25,491 nt of DNA. It comes from Candidatus Levyibacteriota bacterium (GTDB lineage Bacteria; Patescibacteriota; Microgenomatia; Levybacterales; UBA12049). The translations under genes were made by a program, and so were the position numbers. The notes below the pieces were generated by a model. It did not search any database, had not been told where the DNA came from, and was given only the letters and a program-made list of their open reading frames with translations. The DNA is taken from contig JAHFKE010000007.1 of the NCBI GenBank assembly GCA_023245515.1, positions 1-25,491 on the forward strand, in the 5' to 3' direction. Of the stretch, positions 13,527 through 19,660 are shown piece after piece (within the stretch, counting starts at the first letter, position 1; each line of letters opens with the position of its first letter).

Positions 13527-13742
13527 CTAACGGAAGACAAAAAGTTCTTTGATGTGCATTTTGAAGGCGTCGGCAATTTTATATACCGTATAGATCGATG
13601 TGTCTGTCTCTCCACGCTCAATATTGCTTATAGTGGCAGTCTGTACCTTTACTCGTGCTGCAAGGTCTTCCTGCGTCATACCGCGCTTTTTTCTTTCTCG
13701 GGCAATTTTATCCCCTAATTGTTGATTGATTTTATATCCCAT
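13527..13742 (-). CDS. XRE-family helix-turn-helix repressor, 71 aa
   Basis: This single-domain Cro/C1-type HTH protein starts GYKINQQLGDKIARERKKRG. It continues with MTQEDLAARVKVQTATISNI, which contains the HTH, and then RGETDTSIYTVYKIADAFKM. It is as short as the stand-alone regulators of toxin-antitoxin and mobile-element genes. It lies upstream of the HEPN-NT operon on the same strand and divergent to the membrane protein gene at 13869. Two inverted repeats with CTTTG/CAAAG half-sites in the divergent region (13748-13773 and 13808-13824) are candidate operators for it. It may repress itself and the 13869 promoter. Confidence 0.85.
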   Translation of the reverse strand: MGYKINQQLGDKIARERKKRGMTQEDLAARVKVQTATISNIERGETDTSIYTVYKIADAFKMHIKELFVFR

Positions 13743-13747
13743 CTCAT

Positions 13748-13773
13748 CTTTGAGGTTAGAATATCAGTCAAAG
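13748..13773. promoter_or_regulatory. candidate operator 1 in the XRE divergent region
   Basis: CTTTGA (13748-13753) and TCAAAG (13768-13773) are inverted arms flanking a TATTCT box that could be the -10 of the XRE gene. Binding here would be self-repression. Inferred. Confidence 0.35.
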
Positions 13774-13807
13774 AATCGCCATGCGATAGATTTTATATTT
13801 AGCCACA

Positions 13808-13824
13808 ACTTTGCTTGACAAAGT
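13808..13824. promoter_or_regulatory. candidate operator 2 (ACTTTG-N5-CAAAGT)
   Basis: A perfect 6-bp inverted repeat with a 5-nt centre, sharing CTTTG/CAAAG arms with operator 1. It covers the -35 box of the plus-strand promoter, the expected place for a repressor. Confidence 0.4.
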
Positions 13825-13843
13825 AGAGCCTTTATATTACAAT
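13815..13843 (+). promoter_or_regulatory. sigma-70-type promoter of the 13869 gene
   Basis: TTGACA (13815-13820), a 17-nt spacer, and TACAAT (13838-13843), 25 nt before ATG 13869. The -35 lies inside the palindrome at 13808-13824. Confidence 0.6.
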
Positions 13844-13868
13844 CCTATAAGTGGTTGGGTTCAATAAT

Positions 13869-14372
13869 ATGAATATGAAACACCAAGGTAATCTTTCTGA
13901 AAAAATGTGGTGGAGAGCATTAAAGGCAGTATATGTCCTTGCGTGGTTGGCTTCCCTAACATTAGTTGGCTTATTATCGTATATGCAACACCCCGTAACT
14001 TCTGAGGATTTGTATAATATACGGATTGTTTGTGATAACAAAAAAACATATAAATTTGAGCCCAAAAAGTTGGATTCTATTCTCCATAAAGTATATTTCA
14101 CTGATAGTGAAAAGGAGTATCTTAAAAAACTCTGTGCTTATGGAAATGACGGGACTAATTTAACTGTTTCTGTTCTTAACACAAACTTTAAAACTGAGCG
14201 TTTGTATAACAATTATGGGAGTTGGGAAAGTGTTCTTTTGTATGCAGTCGTAGGCTTTGCCTTTATTTTTGTCGTTCTTGAAGCAATAAAATCAATATTA
14301 CTGTATATTCTCGGAATTCCACTTTATAAAGGTGGATTAAAATATCTGGTTGAAATAGTGAACAGTAAATAA
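13869..14372 (+). CDS. two-helix membrane protein, unknown
   Basis: The 167-residue protein has a membrane helix at about residues 16-35 (ALKAVYVLAWLASLTLVGLL). A polar domain of about 80 residues contains VCDNKKTYKF and FTDSEKEYLKKLCAYGNDGT, with two Cys that could pair. A second helix follows at about 118-148 (VLLYAVVGFAFIFVVLEAIK). The polar domain is probably outside the cell. ATG 13869 is chosen because it follows the promoter directly; a GTG at 13851 would lie too near the transcription start. No family recognised. It may belong to the mobile module or to the XRE-regulated set. Confidence 0.6.
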   Translation: MNMKHQGNLSEKMWWRALKAVYVLAWLASLTLVGLLSYMQHPVTSEDLYNIRIVCDNKKTYKFEPKKLDSILHKVYFTDSEKEYLKKLCAYGNDGTNLTVSVLNTNFKTERLYNNYGSWESVLLYAVVGFAFIFVVLEAIKSILLYILGIPLYKGGLKYLVEIVNSK

Positions 14373-14410
14373 ATTAGCGAAAGCTGATTATTGAAATGGG
14401 GTGTTTTTTT

Positions 14411-14635
14411 ATGAAAAAGAATTTGTCTTGGAAAATGATGTTACTTTTATTTGTGGTTTGTCTTGTTGCGGCAAACATTGTACCCGCTCTCTTTTCAGCG
14501 TTGGGTTATCCAATGTATGAAATAGGTCGAGCTCTGGGTACTGCTATCGAATTAGGCGGCTTCTTGATGTTGATACTTGGTGTAATTGGAATGATAAAAG
14601 CAGTTATTCGTAAGCCTCAAATAGATAAGAACTAA
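14411..14635 (+). CDS. small two-helix membrane protein
   Basis: About 74 residues from MKKNLSWKMMLLLFVVCLVA, with a first helix (about 8-28) and a second in ELGGFLMLILGVIGMIKAVI, and a short charged tail. The in-frame ATG at 14396 would add MGCFF; the ATG at 14411 gives a more usual M-K-K start, but the choice is open. It lies 38 nt after the previous membrane protein gene and is probably co-transcribed with it. Unknown role. Confidence 0.5.
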   Translation: MKKNLSWKMMLLLFVVCLVAANIVPALFSALGYPMYEIGRALGTAIELGGFLMLILGVIGMIKAVIRKPQIDKN

Positions 14636-14652
14636 TTGTTTAATTTAAAAAC

Positions 14653-14686
14653 AGCATGTCTATAACTTAAAAGATGCTTCTTTTTT
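14653..14686 (+). terminator. weak Rho-independent terminator
   Basis: AGCAT (14653-14657) pairs with ATGCT (14674-14678) around a 16-nt loop, followed by a T-rich run to 14686. The stem is short. Its place between the membrane protein genes and the next leaderless promoter supports it. Confidence 0.35.
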
Positions 14687-14696
14687 CGTACCATTG

Positions 14697-14702
14697 TATA
14701 AT
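14697..14702 (+). promoter_or_regulatory. -10 box, leaderless start of the 14709 gene
   Basis: TATAAT followed by 6 nt and ATG at 14709. It rules out the TTG at 14694, which lies upstream of the -10 box. Confidence 0.55.
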
Positions 14703-14708
14703 GGCGCT

Positions 14709-15164
14709 ATGGGAATGAATCACATCTTGCCTCAAGATAAAGACCTAGTTGTTGAGCGTCTTGCTCAAGGGGAAAGTTACTCACAAGCTATTGAAGGCAC
14801 GTCCATAAAAAGTAAAGACACTGTTCATAGGATTGCAGAGACACAATCGAACGCTATCGAACGGAAAAGACGGCAATTCCTCAAAAAAATAAAACAGTCC
14901 GGTGCTGGTGATGCTAAAAGAGCTACGATGTGGGCTAAGATGGTGTATGCTACTAAATCTATTGGGAAAGACGCTGTAGAAGCTCCTGATTGGCAAGCAA
15001 GGGCAACTGCGCTAAAATACATCGACTCACTGGATAATTTGGATAAGGCAGAAGAAATGAAGCTAGAGGTTACCGATACAACACCGGAACGAACGATTGA
15101 TCCTGATAGTCAAGAAGCTCAGAATTTCAATAATTTGTTTAAGAAATTCATTAAACAGATGTAG
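14709..15164 (+). CDS. HTH-containing protein, small-terminase-like
   Basis: The 151-residue protein begins MGMNHILPQDKDLVVERLAQ. An N-terminal HTH-like segment (GESYSQAIEGTSIKSKDTVH) is followed by a basic helix (IERKRRQFLKKIKQSGAGDA), then helices through ALKYIDSLDNLDKAEEMKLE to a polar tail (NNLFKKFIKQM). The order HTH, helical core, polar tail resembles phage small terminase subunits and related DNA-binding proteins. No large terminase or capsid genes are here, so it may be a stand-alone element protein. Start set by the leaderless promoter. Function tentative. Confidence 0.5.
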   Translation: MGMNHILPQDKDLVVERLAQGESYSQAIEGTSIKSKDTVHRIAETQSNAIERKRRQFLKKIKQSGAGDAKRATMWAKMVYATKSIGKDAVEAPDWQARATALKYIDSLDNLDKAEEMKLEVTDTTPERTIDPDSQEAQNFNNLFKKFIKQM

Positions 15165-15193
15165 TACCCTACTACACAAAAATTTATATTGAT

Positions 15194-15874
15194 ATGAATA
15201 ATGTGGACATTAACTTTTTACGATGTCGGCAAGCAGATATACTGGTGCAAATACTTGCTAGGTCTATAAAGGATAATATAAAAAATTATGCAAAGAATCA
15301 TCCTAATGATGTTGCAGGAAATGTCATTGACTACACATTCTCTTTCCCGAAACGAATAAAGACTGGTATTGTCAAAACAAAAAGGGAAATAAAGAATAGT
15401 TATATTAGCGACTGGACGTTAAAAGATATACTCAATCATTTTCAACTGGAATATGAGGGGCACGGAAATCTTTACACATCGGATTCTCAGAAAAGTTTTA
15501 GTGACCAGATTGAGGACGATAATAACAACTTCTCAATCACAATAAATCCACAATTATTTGAAGGACGATTTAATCAAAAGCAGAAAGAGGTTAAGCGGTT
15601 CAAGGATAGAAATAATATCGTTTTTACCCAGTCTTTAAAAGAGGCATTACCTGCGATGTTTCCTAAGAGAGCGGATGCTCATAAAAGACAATTCATAAAA
15701 ATTTTGCTTGATAAATATCCTGAAATGGTTTCTGGAGAAATAATTCAAAAAGAAATAAATGTTCAAGTTAAGAAAAATTTACTTGAACAACTAAAATATA
15801 AAGTTAACATGTTTGGTTGGACAATTAAAAAAAGGAGACACAACAATTCTTACTTCCTTATGCCTTTGAATTAA
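15194..15874 (+). CDS. hypothetical protein, 226 aa
   Basis: The protein has no signal peptide or membrane helix. It opens MNNVDINFLRCRQADILVQI and has a Lys-rich middle (FSFPKRIKTGIVKTKREIKN). The C-terminal third is helical and basic (QVKKNLLEQLKYKVNMFGWT, then IKKRRHNNSYF), which would suit nucleic acid binding. Low-GC codon use matches the following genes. It lies 29 nt after the 14709 gene in the same direction, with a perfect inverted repeat GTAGTA-CCC-TACTAC (15161-15175) overlapping the upstream stop. No family recognised. Confidence 0.5.
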   Translation: MNNVDINFLRCRQADILVQILARSIKDNIKNYAKNHPNDVAGNVIDYTFSFPKRIKTGIVKTKREIKNSYISDWTLKDILNHFQLEYEGHGNLYTSDSQKSFSDQIEDDNNNFSITINPQLFEGRFNQKQKEVKRFKDRNNIVFTQSLKEALPAMFPKRADAHKRQFIKILLDKYPEMVSGEIIQKEINVQVKKNLLEQLKYKVNMFGWTIKKRRHNNSYFLMPLN

Positions 15875-15980
15875 GTTTATTTTCCGTTTTTTAGAACCAT
15901 TCTTTTTTATCTTACAGCCTCGTTTTTCCTATTTTCGTAAAGTTGCTCTGCTATAAGCATTTGTTATAAAAGAGCTATCT

Positions 15981-16151
15981 ATGCTCAATAATTGGCTTAC
16001 TGCGGAATTAAAAGAGGGAGTAAAAACTATATTTGAACCTCGATATGGGCATCAATTAAATGATGAAGAACTTGTCGAAATTGCAAATAATTTAGTCTCA
16101 GGGATAGAGACGATATGTAAATTAAAACAAAATCAAATGTATGGTAAATGA
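15981..16151 (+). CDS. 56-aa hypothetical protein of the recombinase module
   Basis: The frame encodes MLNNWLTAELKEGVKTIFEP, then RYGHQLNDEELVEIANNLVS and a short tail. The F-E-P-R-Y-x-x-x-L-x-D-x-E-x-x-E-I-A-x-N-L pattern recalls small proteins often seen beside serine recombinases in Patescibacteria (memory only). TATAAA at 15965-15970 lies 10 nt before the ATG. Its stop overlaps the next gene by 11 nt, so the two are translationally coupled. Role unknown; a recombination accessory or regulator is possible. Confidence 0.6.
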   Translation: MLNNWLTAELKEGVKTIFEPRYGHQLNDEELVEIANNLVSGIETICKLKQNQMYGK

Positions 16152-16371
16152 ATATAAAACACGGGATTTAGCGGAAGCAGCATCTTTAATCACTCAAAGT
16201 AAAAAACTCGTCAGGCTTGAACGCACAGGGTCTACTTGCTGGTTTATATTCAACGATAAAGAAGGTTGCGAAAAAGTTTCAAATGAGTTTTTCTTTGGTC
16301 AACTCCTTGTAAACGCACGCCAGTATCATGAAGCTATGAATCTATTAAAAAACAGGATTTTTTCAAGATAA
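16141..16371 (+). CDS. DUF5659-like protein, 76 aa
   Basis: The protein begins MVNEYKTRDLAEAASLITQS and continues with RLERTGSTCWFIFNDKEGCE, then FGQLLVNARQYHEAMNLLKN. The start K-T-x-D-L-x-x-A, a W-F-I-F-x-D strand and the end V-x-A-x-x-Y-x-x-A-x-x-x-L-K resemble DUF5659, a small family found widely near recombinases in candidate-phylum bacteria. It overlaps the 15981 gene by 11 nt and is followed by the 16373 gene after 1 nt, forming a compact three-gene unit upstream of the integrase. No biochemical role is established. Confidence 0.6.
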   Translation: MVNEYKTRDLAEAASLITQSKKLVRLERTGSTCWFIFNDKEGCEKVSNEFFFGQLLVNARQYHEAMNLLKNRIFSR

Positions 16372-16372
16372 T

Positions 16373-16651
16373 ATGAATATTAGAGATTTTGAGATTAAGA
16401 TTAAGAAATACGATAGGAATAAAAACCATGTAATAGTAAATGTCCTTATACAAGGAGTAATTGAAATCAGAGGGTTTCTATGTCTTTATACCTCCACAAA
16501 ATACTCTATGAGTCCTGTTTGGATTGTTAATCCTCCATCTGTTCGTAAAGGGAAAGTCCGTTACTGGTTATTTGAAATAAAAAATATTGATTTATGGCAC
16601 GAATTACAAAACAAAATTGTCGACCTCGTTAAAGAGTATACAAATACCTAG
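16373..16651 (+). CDS. hypothetical protein, 92 aa (SpoVG-like layout)
   Basis: The protein begins MNIRDFEIKIKKYDRNKNHV. It shows two N-terminal strands, a central IEIRGFLCLYTSTKYSMSPV segment with a Pro-rich turn (NPPSVRKGK), and a C-terminal helix (IDLWHELQNKIVDLVKEY). This order resembles the SpoVG DNA-binding fold, but no diagnostic residue allows a firm call. It starts 1 nt after the previous stop, so it is part of the same operon. It might be a DNA-binding accessory of the element. Confidence 0.45.
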   Translation: MNIRDFEIKIKKYDRNKNHVIVNVLIQGVIEIRGFLCLYTSTKYSMSPVWIVNPPSVRKGKVRYWLFEIKNIDLWHELQNKIVDLVKEYTNT

Positions 16652-16655
16652 TATA

Positions 16656-16733
16656 ATAACTATATTGTATTACTGTAATATAACAATTGTTTTCTTATAA
16701 TAAAGTAATAATATAGTTATGGTAATAATTACC
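16656..16733. promoter_or_regulatory. AT-rich inverted repeats upstream of the integrase (att or operator candidate)
   Basis: ATAACTATATT (16656-16666) is inverted as AATATAGTTAT (16710-16720). Immediately after is a palindrome GGTAAT-A-ATTACC (16721-16733). The region between the small-gene operon and the integrase is non-coding and very AT-rich. This position is typical for integrase control or for a recombination site; the sequence alone does not tell which. Confidence 0.4.
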
Positions 16734-16756
16734 GTTAATTGTTTTAATACAGTAGT

Positions 16757-16762
16757 TATAAT
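16757..16762 (+). promoter_or_regulatory. -10 box of the integrase
   Basis: TATAAT with 6 nt to ATG 16769; leaderless start. It lies 23 nt downstream of the palindrome 16721-16733. Confidence 0.55.
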
Positions 16763-16768
16763 ACCGTT

Positions 16769-18295
16769 ATGGAGAGCAAATTAAAATATTTCATATATTG
16801 TAGGAAGTCATCTGAAGCTCGTGATCGGCAGGCGTTATCAATAGAAGCGCAGCGTCGGGAGCTCATGGAATTTGCAAAACAAAATAATCTGCACATAGTA
16901 GAAGTGTTTGAGGAATCACAATCTGCATATAAACTTGGTCGACCTGTTTTCGATAAAATGATGCGTTTGTGTGAAGAAGGTGTTGCTAATGCTATCCTCA
17001 CATGGAAGCCGGACAGGCTTGCTAGGAATGCCTTGGACGGCGGTAGAATGATCCAAGCCCTTGATGATAAAGTTCTGCAAGAAATACGCACTCCATACGA
17101 AATATTTAGACAAGAAGATAACCGTATGATGCTTTATGTGCTTTTTGGCATGTCAAACGATTTCTCGAGACAAATAAGCTCTAACGTAAAACGAGGGAAC
17201 CGGCAAAAATATGCTCGTGGTGAATTTTTAGGACGAGCACCGGTCGGATACTTGAATGCACAAGTAGGAATATCAAGAAATATTATTCCCGATCCTGCAA
17301 AAGCATCATTAATAAAAAAAGCGTTTGAGGAATATGCTACAGGGAAATATTCTGTTTTACAGATATTAAAATCGGTGCATGAATGGGGCTTAACAAGTGT
17401 AAGCGGAAAGACTTTTTTGAAAAGCGAAATATATCGCTTGCTTCGTTTACCTGTATATTATGGAGTCTATAAGCACGCAGGAGAACAGCATCAAGGTAGT
17501 TTTGAACCACTGATAAGCAAAAACTTATTCGATAAGGTACAAGAAGTTTTAAAAGATAGATCAAAGCCACGAAAACAGAAATGGATACACGCTTATAAAG
17601 GGTTGATGAAATGTGCCGGTTGTGGATGCGCCATTACAGCAGAAACGAAAACAAAACATTATGCAAGAACAAATAGAGATGCAAGTTACACATATTACCA
17701 CTGTACCCGTCGACGAGGTCGTTGTGATGAGCCAGGAGTTACAGAGCCAGAGCTTGAAGAGATGCTATATGAAAATATTTCTAAAGTCAGTATTGATAGG
17801 GAGGTTTGGGAATTAGGTGTCAAATTGCTAAAAGCAAAAAATAAACACGAGATGGAGTCTACTCTTGATATTAGAACTAAGTTAGAACTTGAATTTTCAG
17901 GAATAGATAAGAAGCTGTCCAAGTTGTTAGAAATGAGGCTAAATGAAGAAGTTACTCAAGAGGAATACGCGTCACGAAAGAAGTTATTTATTGAGAGAAA
18001 GTTACGGCTGAAGGAAAAGATAGAAGACAGAGAACAATCTGCAAGTAATTGGTTAGAACTAGCAGAGGGATTCTTTGAAACGGCGTTTCATGCACGGGAA
18101 GTAATGGAGAGTAGAGATATGGAAGCAAAACGAGAATTAATACGAACAGTCGGTTGGAACCTCATTTTGAGGGATAAAAAACTAGAATTTGGCTTCAGAC
18201 AGCCCTATGATGTGCTACTCAAACCGGAAATGCGTAGCGATGTGCAGGGGCGCCCGGATTCGAACCGAGAAAAGCGGGTTTGGAGTCCGCTGTGA
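16769..18295 (+). CDS. large serine recombinase (integrase)
   Basis: The protein is 508 residues in the open frame. The resolvase catalytic domain starts KYFIYCRKSSEARDRQALSI with catalytic S14 in Y-x-R-x-S and continues WKPDRLARNALDGG. The recombinase domain contains GRAPVGYLNAQVGISRNIIP. A zinc-ribbon part follows (KCAGCGCAITAETK, then YYHCTRRRGRC), and then a coiled-coil-like helical stretch rich in Lys, Glu and Leu. It should insert and excise DNA by double-strand cleavage through a 5'-phosphoserine link. The last 16 residues (from GRPDSNREKRVWSPL back one Gln) are encoded by the antisense of tRNA-Trp. The stop therefore comes from the target site and the C-terminus may differ in the free element. 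ATG 16769 is set by the leaderless promoter. Confidence 0.9.
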   Translation: MESKLKYFIYCRKSSEARDRQALSIEAQRRELMEFAKQNNLHIVEVFEESQSAYKLGRPVFDKMMRLCEEGVANAILTWKPDRLARNALDGGRMIQALDDKVLQEIRTPYEIFRQEDNRMMLYVLFGMSNDFSRQISSNVKRGNRQKYARGEFLGRAPVGYLNAQVGISRNIIPDPAKASLIKKAFEEYATGKYSVLQILKSVHEWGLTSVSGKTFLKSEIYRLLRLPVYYGVYKHAGEQHQGSFEPLISKNLFDKVQEVLKDRSKPRKQKWIHAYKGLMKCAGCGCAITAETKTKHYARTNRDASYTYYHCTRRRGRCDEPGVTEPELEEMLYENISKVSIDREVWELGVKLLKAKNKHEMESTLDIRTKLELEFSGIDKKLSKLLEMRLNEEVTQEEYASRKKLFIERKLRLKEKIEDREQSASNWLELAEGFFETAFHAREVMESRDMEAKRELIRTVGWNLILRDKKLEFGFRQPYDVLLKPEMRSDVQGRPDSNREKRVWSPL

Positions 18296-18316
18296 TAGCC
18301 GTTTCACCACGCCCCT
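18245..18316 (-). tRNA. tRNA-Trp (anticodon CCA)
   Basis: Read on the minus strand, the acceptor stem AGGGGCG pairs perfectly with CGCCCCT, followed by discriminator G. The D-arm is GUGA/UCAC. The anticodon loop CUCCAAA gives CCA. The T-arm is CUCGG-UUCGAAU-CCGGG with one G-U pair. The anticodon stem GCGGA/CCCGC has one A-C mismatch next to the loop, somewhat unusual. CCA is not encoded. The acceptor stem equals the one I recall for bacterial tRNA-Trp. The serine integrase gene ends inside it on the opposite strand. TATAAT at 18327-18332 ends 10 nt before the first base, so the tRNA has its own promoter. Confidence 0.92.
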
Positions 18317-18326
18317 AGATTCTTAT

Positions 18327-18332
18327 ATTATA
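18327..18332 (-). promoter_or_regulatory. -10 box of tRNA-Trp
   Basis: TATAAT on the minus strand, 10 nt before the mature 5' end. It lies right after the T-run of the rpmG terminator. Confidence 0.55.
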
Positions 18333-18373
18333 CAAAAAAAGCGTAGGGTAAGCCAATTCTCTCACCATACGCT
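18333..18373 (-). terminator. Rho-independent terminator of rpmG
   Basis: On the minus strand AGCGTATGGT pairs with ACCCTACGCT (one mismatch) around a loop of about 14 nt, followed by seven T. It separates rpmG from tRNA-Trp. Confidence 0.75.
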
Positions 18374-18394
18374 ACTAGCTATCGCACTTGCGAA

Positions 18395-18571
18395 CTATTT
18401 TAACTTCTCTGATTCCTTATGTGGTACTACCTTGCGGCAATGCCTACAGAATTTATTCAAGAGAAGTTTCTCAGGTGTTTCCATTTTATTCTTGGTCGTG
18501 ACATAATTTCTATTCTTACAAACAGAGCAGACAAGACCGAGTGTTATTCTGTGTTCTCCTTTTTTTGCCAT
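18395..18571 (-). CDS. rpmG: ribosomal protein bL33
   Basis: The 58-residue protein MAKKGEHRITLGLVCSVCKN continues with RNYVTTKNKMETPEKLLLNK and FCRHCRKVVPHKESEKLK. It has the two C-x-x-C zinc pairs (CSVC and CRHC) of the zinc-binding form of bL33, a small protein of the large ribosomal subunit, and the usual length. It lies directly upstream of tRNA-Trp. In many bacteria rpmG, trnW, secE and nusG are neighbours, so this is probably the chromosomal anchor next to which the mobile element inserted. A strong terminator follows. Confidence 0.93.
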   Translation of the reverse strand: MAKKGEHRITLGLVCSVCKNRNYVTTKNKMETPEKLLLNKFCRHCRKVVPHKESEKLK

Positions 18572-18654
18572 ATAAATATTACAAAACCAACTTCATGATT
18601 TTAGCACATATCGGCCCAGGAGTGAAGAGTTAATTTTTGAGACATTTTGATGTA

Positions 18655-18683
18655 TTGACAAGCAAAAAAAATTATTACATGAT
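18655..18683 (+). promoter_or_regulatory. probable promoter of the T4SS cluster
   Basis: TTGACA (18655-18660), 17-nt spacer, CATGAT (18678-18683), 12 nt before ATG 18696. The -35 is perfect, the -10 weaker. Confidence 0.45.
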
Positions 18684-18695
18684 TGATACATACTT

Positions 18696-19103
18696 ATGAA
18701 TGTTAAAAGATTAATCGCAGTAACCACAGGAGCCATCGCACCTCTCGCCTTTGCCCTTCCAGCATTTGCACAAAACATTGACCCATGCCAAGGATCAGGA
18801 AGTCAATTTAATAAACTTTGTAACCTTAACGCAGGAAATTTGGGAGGAATCGTAGGGGCAGGTGTCACTTTTCTTCTTATCATAGCTGTCGTTATCTCCC
18901 TCTTCTATCTCGTCTTCGGTGGTATTAAATGGGTTACATCAGGAGGAGATAAGGCAAAGGTTGAAAGTGCAAGGAATCATATCATAGCTGCTATCATCGG
19001 ATTGGTTATCGCTTTCCTTTCATTCTTCGTTCTCTCTCTTGCCCTGAGTATCTTCGGACTGGATATCAGAAAGCTTGAGCTTCCAAGAATTCCTTCTCTT
19101 TAG
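18696..19103 (+). CDS. VirB2/TrbC-like pilin with signal peptide
   Basis: The 135-residue protein has a clear signal peptide (MNVKRLIAVTTGAIAPLAFA, then LPAFA before Gln). A short linker with two Cys (DPCQGSG, KLCNLN) follows. Two membrane helices come next (VGAGVTFLLIIAVVISLFYL and IIAAIIGLVIAFLSFFVLSL), joined by SGGDKAKVESARNH. After processing, two helices with a short loop fit a VirB2-type pilin subunit. It is a paralogue of the gene at the left end of the window and of the 19182 gene. It opens the type IV secretion cluster. Confidence 0.85.
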   Translation: MNVKRLIAVTTGAIAPLAFALPAFAQNIDPCQGSGSQFNKLCNLNAGNLGGIVGAGVTFLLIIAVVISLFYLVFGGIKWVTSGGDKAKVESARNHIIAAIIGLVIAFLSFFVLSLALSIFGLDIRKLELPRIPSL

Positions 19104-19181
19104 TCTTGCCTACTCTATTTGTTTCAATTCGCTCTTTTTCTACTATTGATTTCCTCTGTTTTTATTTGTTAAGCTAGATAT

Positions 19182-19496
19182 ATGTTTCAAGTTTGGGGAA
19201 GTTGTGTTGATAGCAATAATGTTGCAACGCTTAAATGTATTCCTGTGGTTTTCCATAATGTTGTTGCTGCAGCATTGCTGTTCGTGGGCATCGTCACAGC
19301 TTTCCTTATCGTTATGGCAGGAACTCAGTTCATCATGTCGGGTGGTGATCCCAAACAAGTCGATGCTGCAAGAAAGACACTTACCTATGCCATAATGGGA
19401 CTCGTCCTCGTCCTCTGTTCCTTTGGGATAATCTACTTCATAGGCTACCTTACAGGAACTCAGGCCTGCATAACCAAATTTGGCTTTGACTGCTGA
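19182..19496 (+). CDS. VirB2/TrbC-like pilin paralogue without signal peptide
   Basis: The 104-residue protein starts MFQVWGSCVDSNNVATLKCI, followed by two helices (VVAAALLFVGIVTAFLIVMA and AIMGLVLVLCSFGIIYFIGY) around SGGDPKQVDAARKTLT. The loop sequence S-G-G-D-x-x-x-V-x-x-A-R matches the other two pilins. No classical signal peptide is present; the N-terminal Cys and C-terminal Cys (ACITKFGFDC) might form outer disulfides. It may be a minor pilin or a VirB3-like helper. It lies 78 nt after the first pilin gene. Confidence 0.75.
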   Translation: MFQVWGSCVDSNNVATLKCIPVVFHNVVAAALLFVGIVTAFLIVMAGTQFIMSGGDPKQVDAARKTLTYAIMGLVLVLCSFGIIYFIGYLTGTQACITKFGFDC

Positions 19497-19660
19497 TCAC
19501 TCCTCGAATTCCCACCGCAGACAAAACTTACTCTTAGCATAAAGAGCCAAGGAGGGAGGGTTTACTTTTTAGCCTTATAACTTTTCACAGAATCGCCCCC
19601 TTTTGACCTATTTTGATGACCTTGTATTAGGATTTTTCACGTTATACACTATTTGAGACC

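Larger units (their letters stand above)
14709..18295 (+). mobile_element. integrated element module with serine integrase at tRNA-Trp (left boundary unknown)
   Basis: Six same-direction genes from the HTH protein to the integrase end in the tRNA gene. All have low GC and small unknown products compared with the T4SS genes to the right. The right junction is at or inside the tRNA 3' half. The left junction was not found; it may lie to the left of 14709 or beyond the window, so the true element may be larger. Confidence 0.5.
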
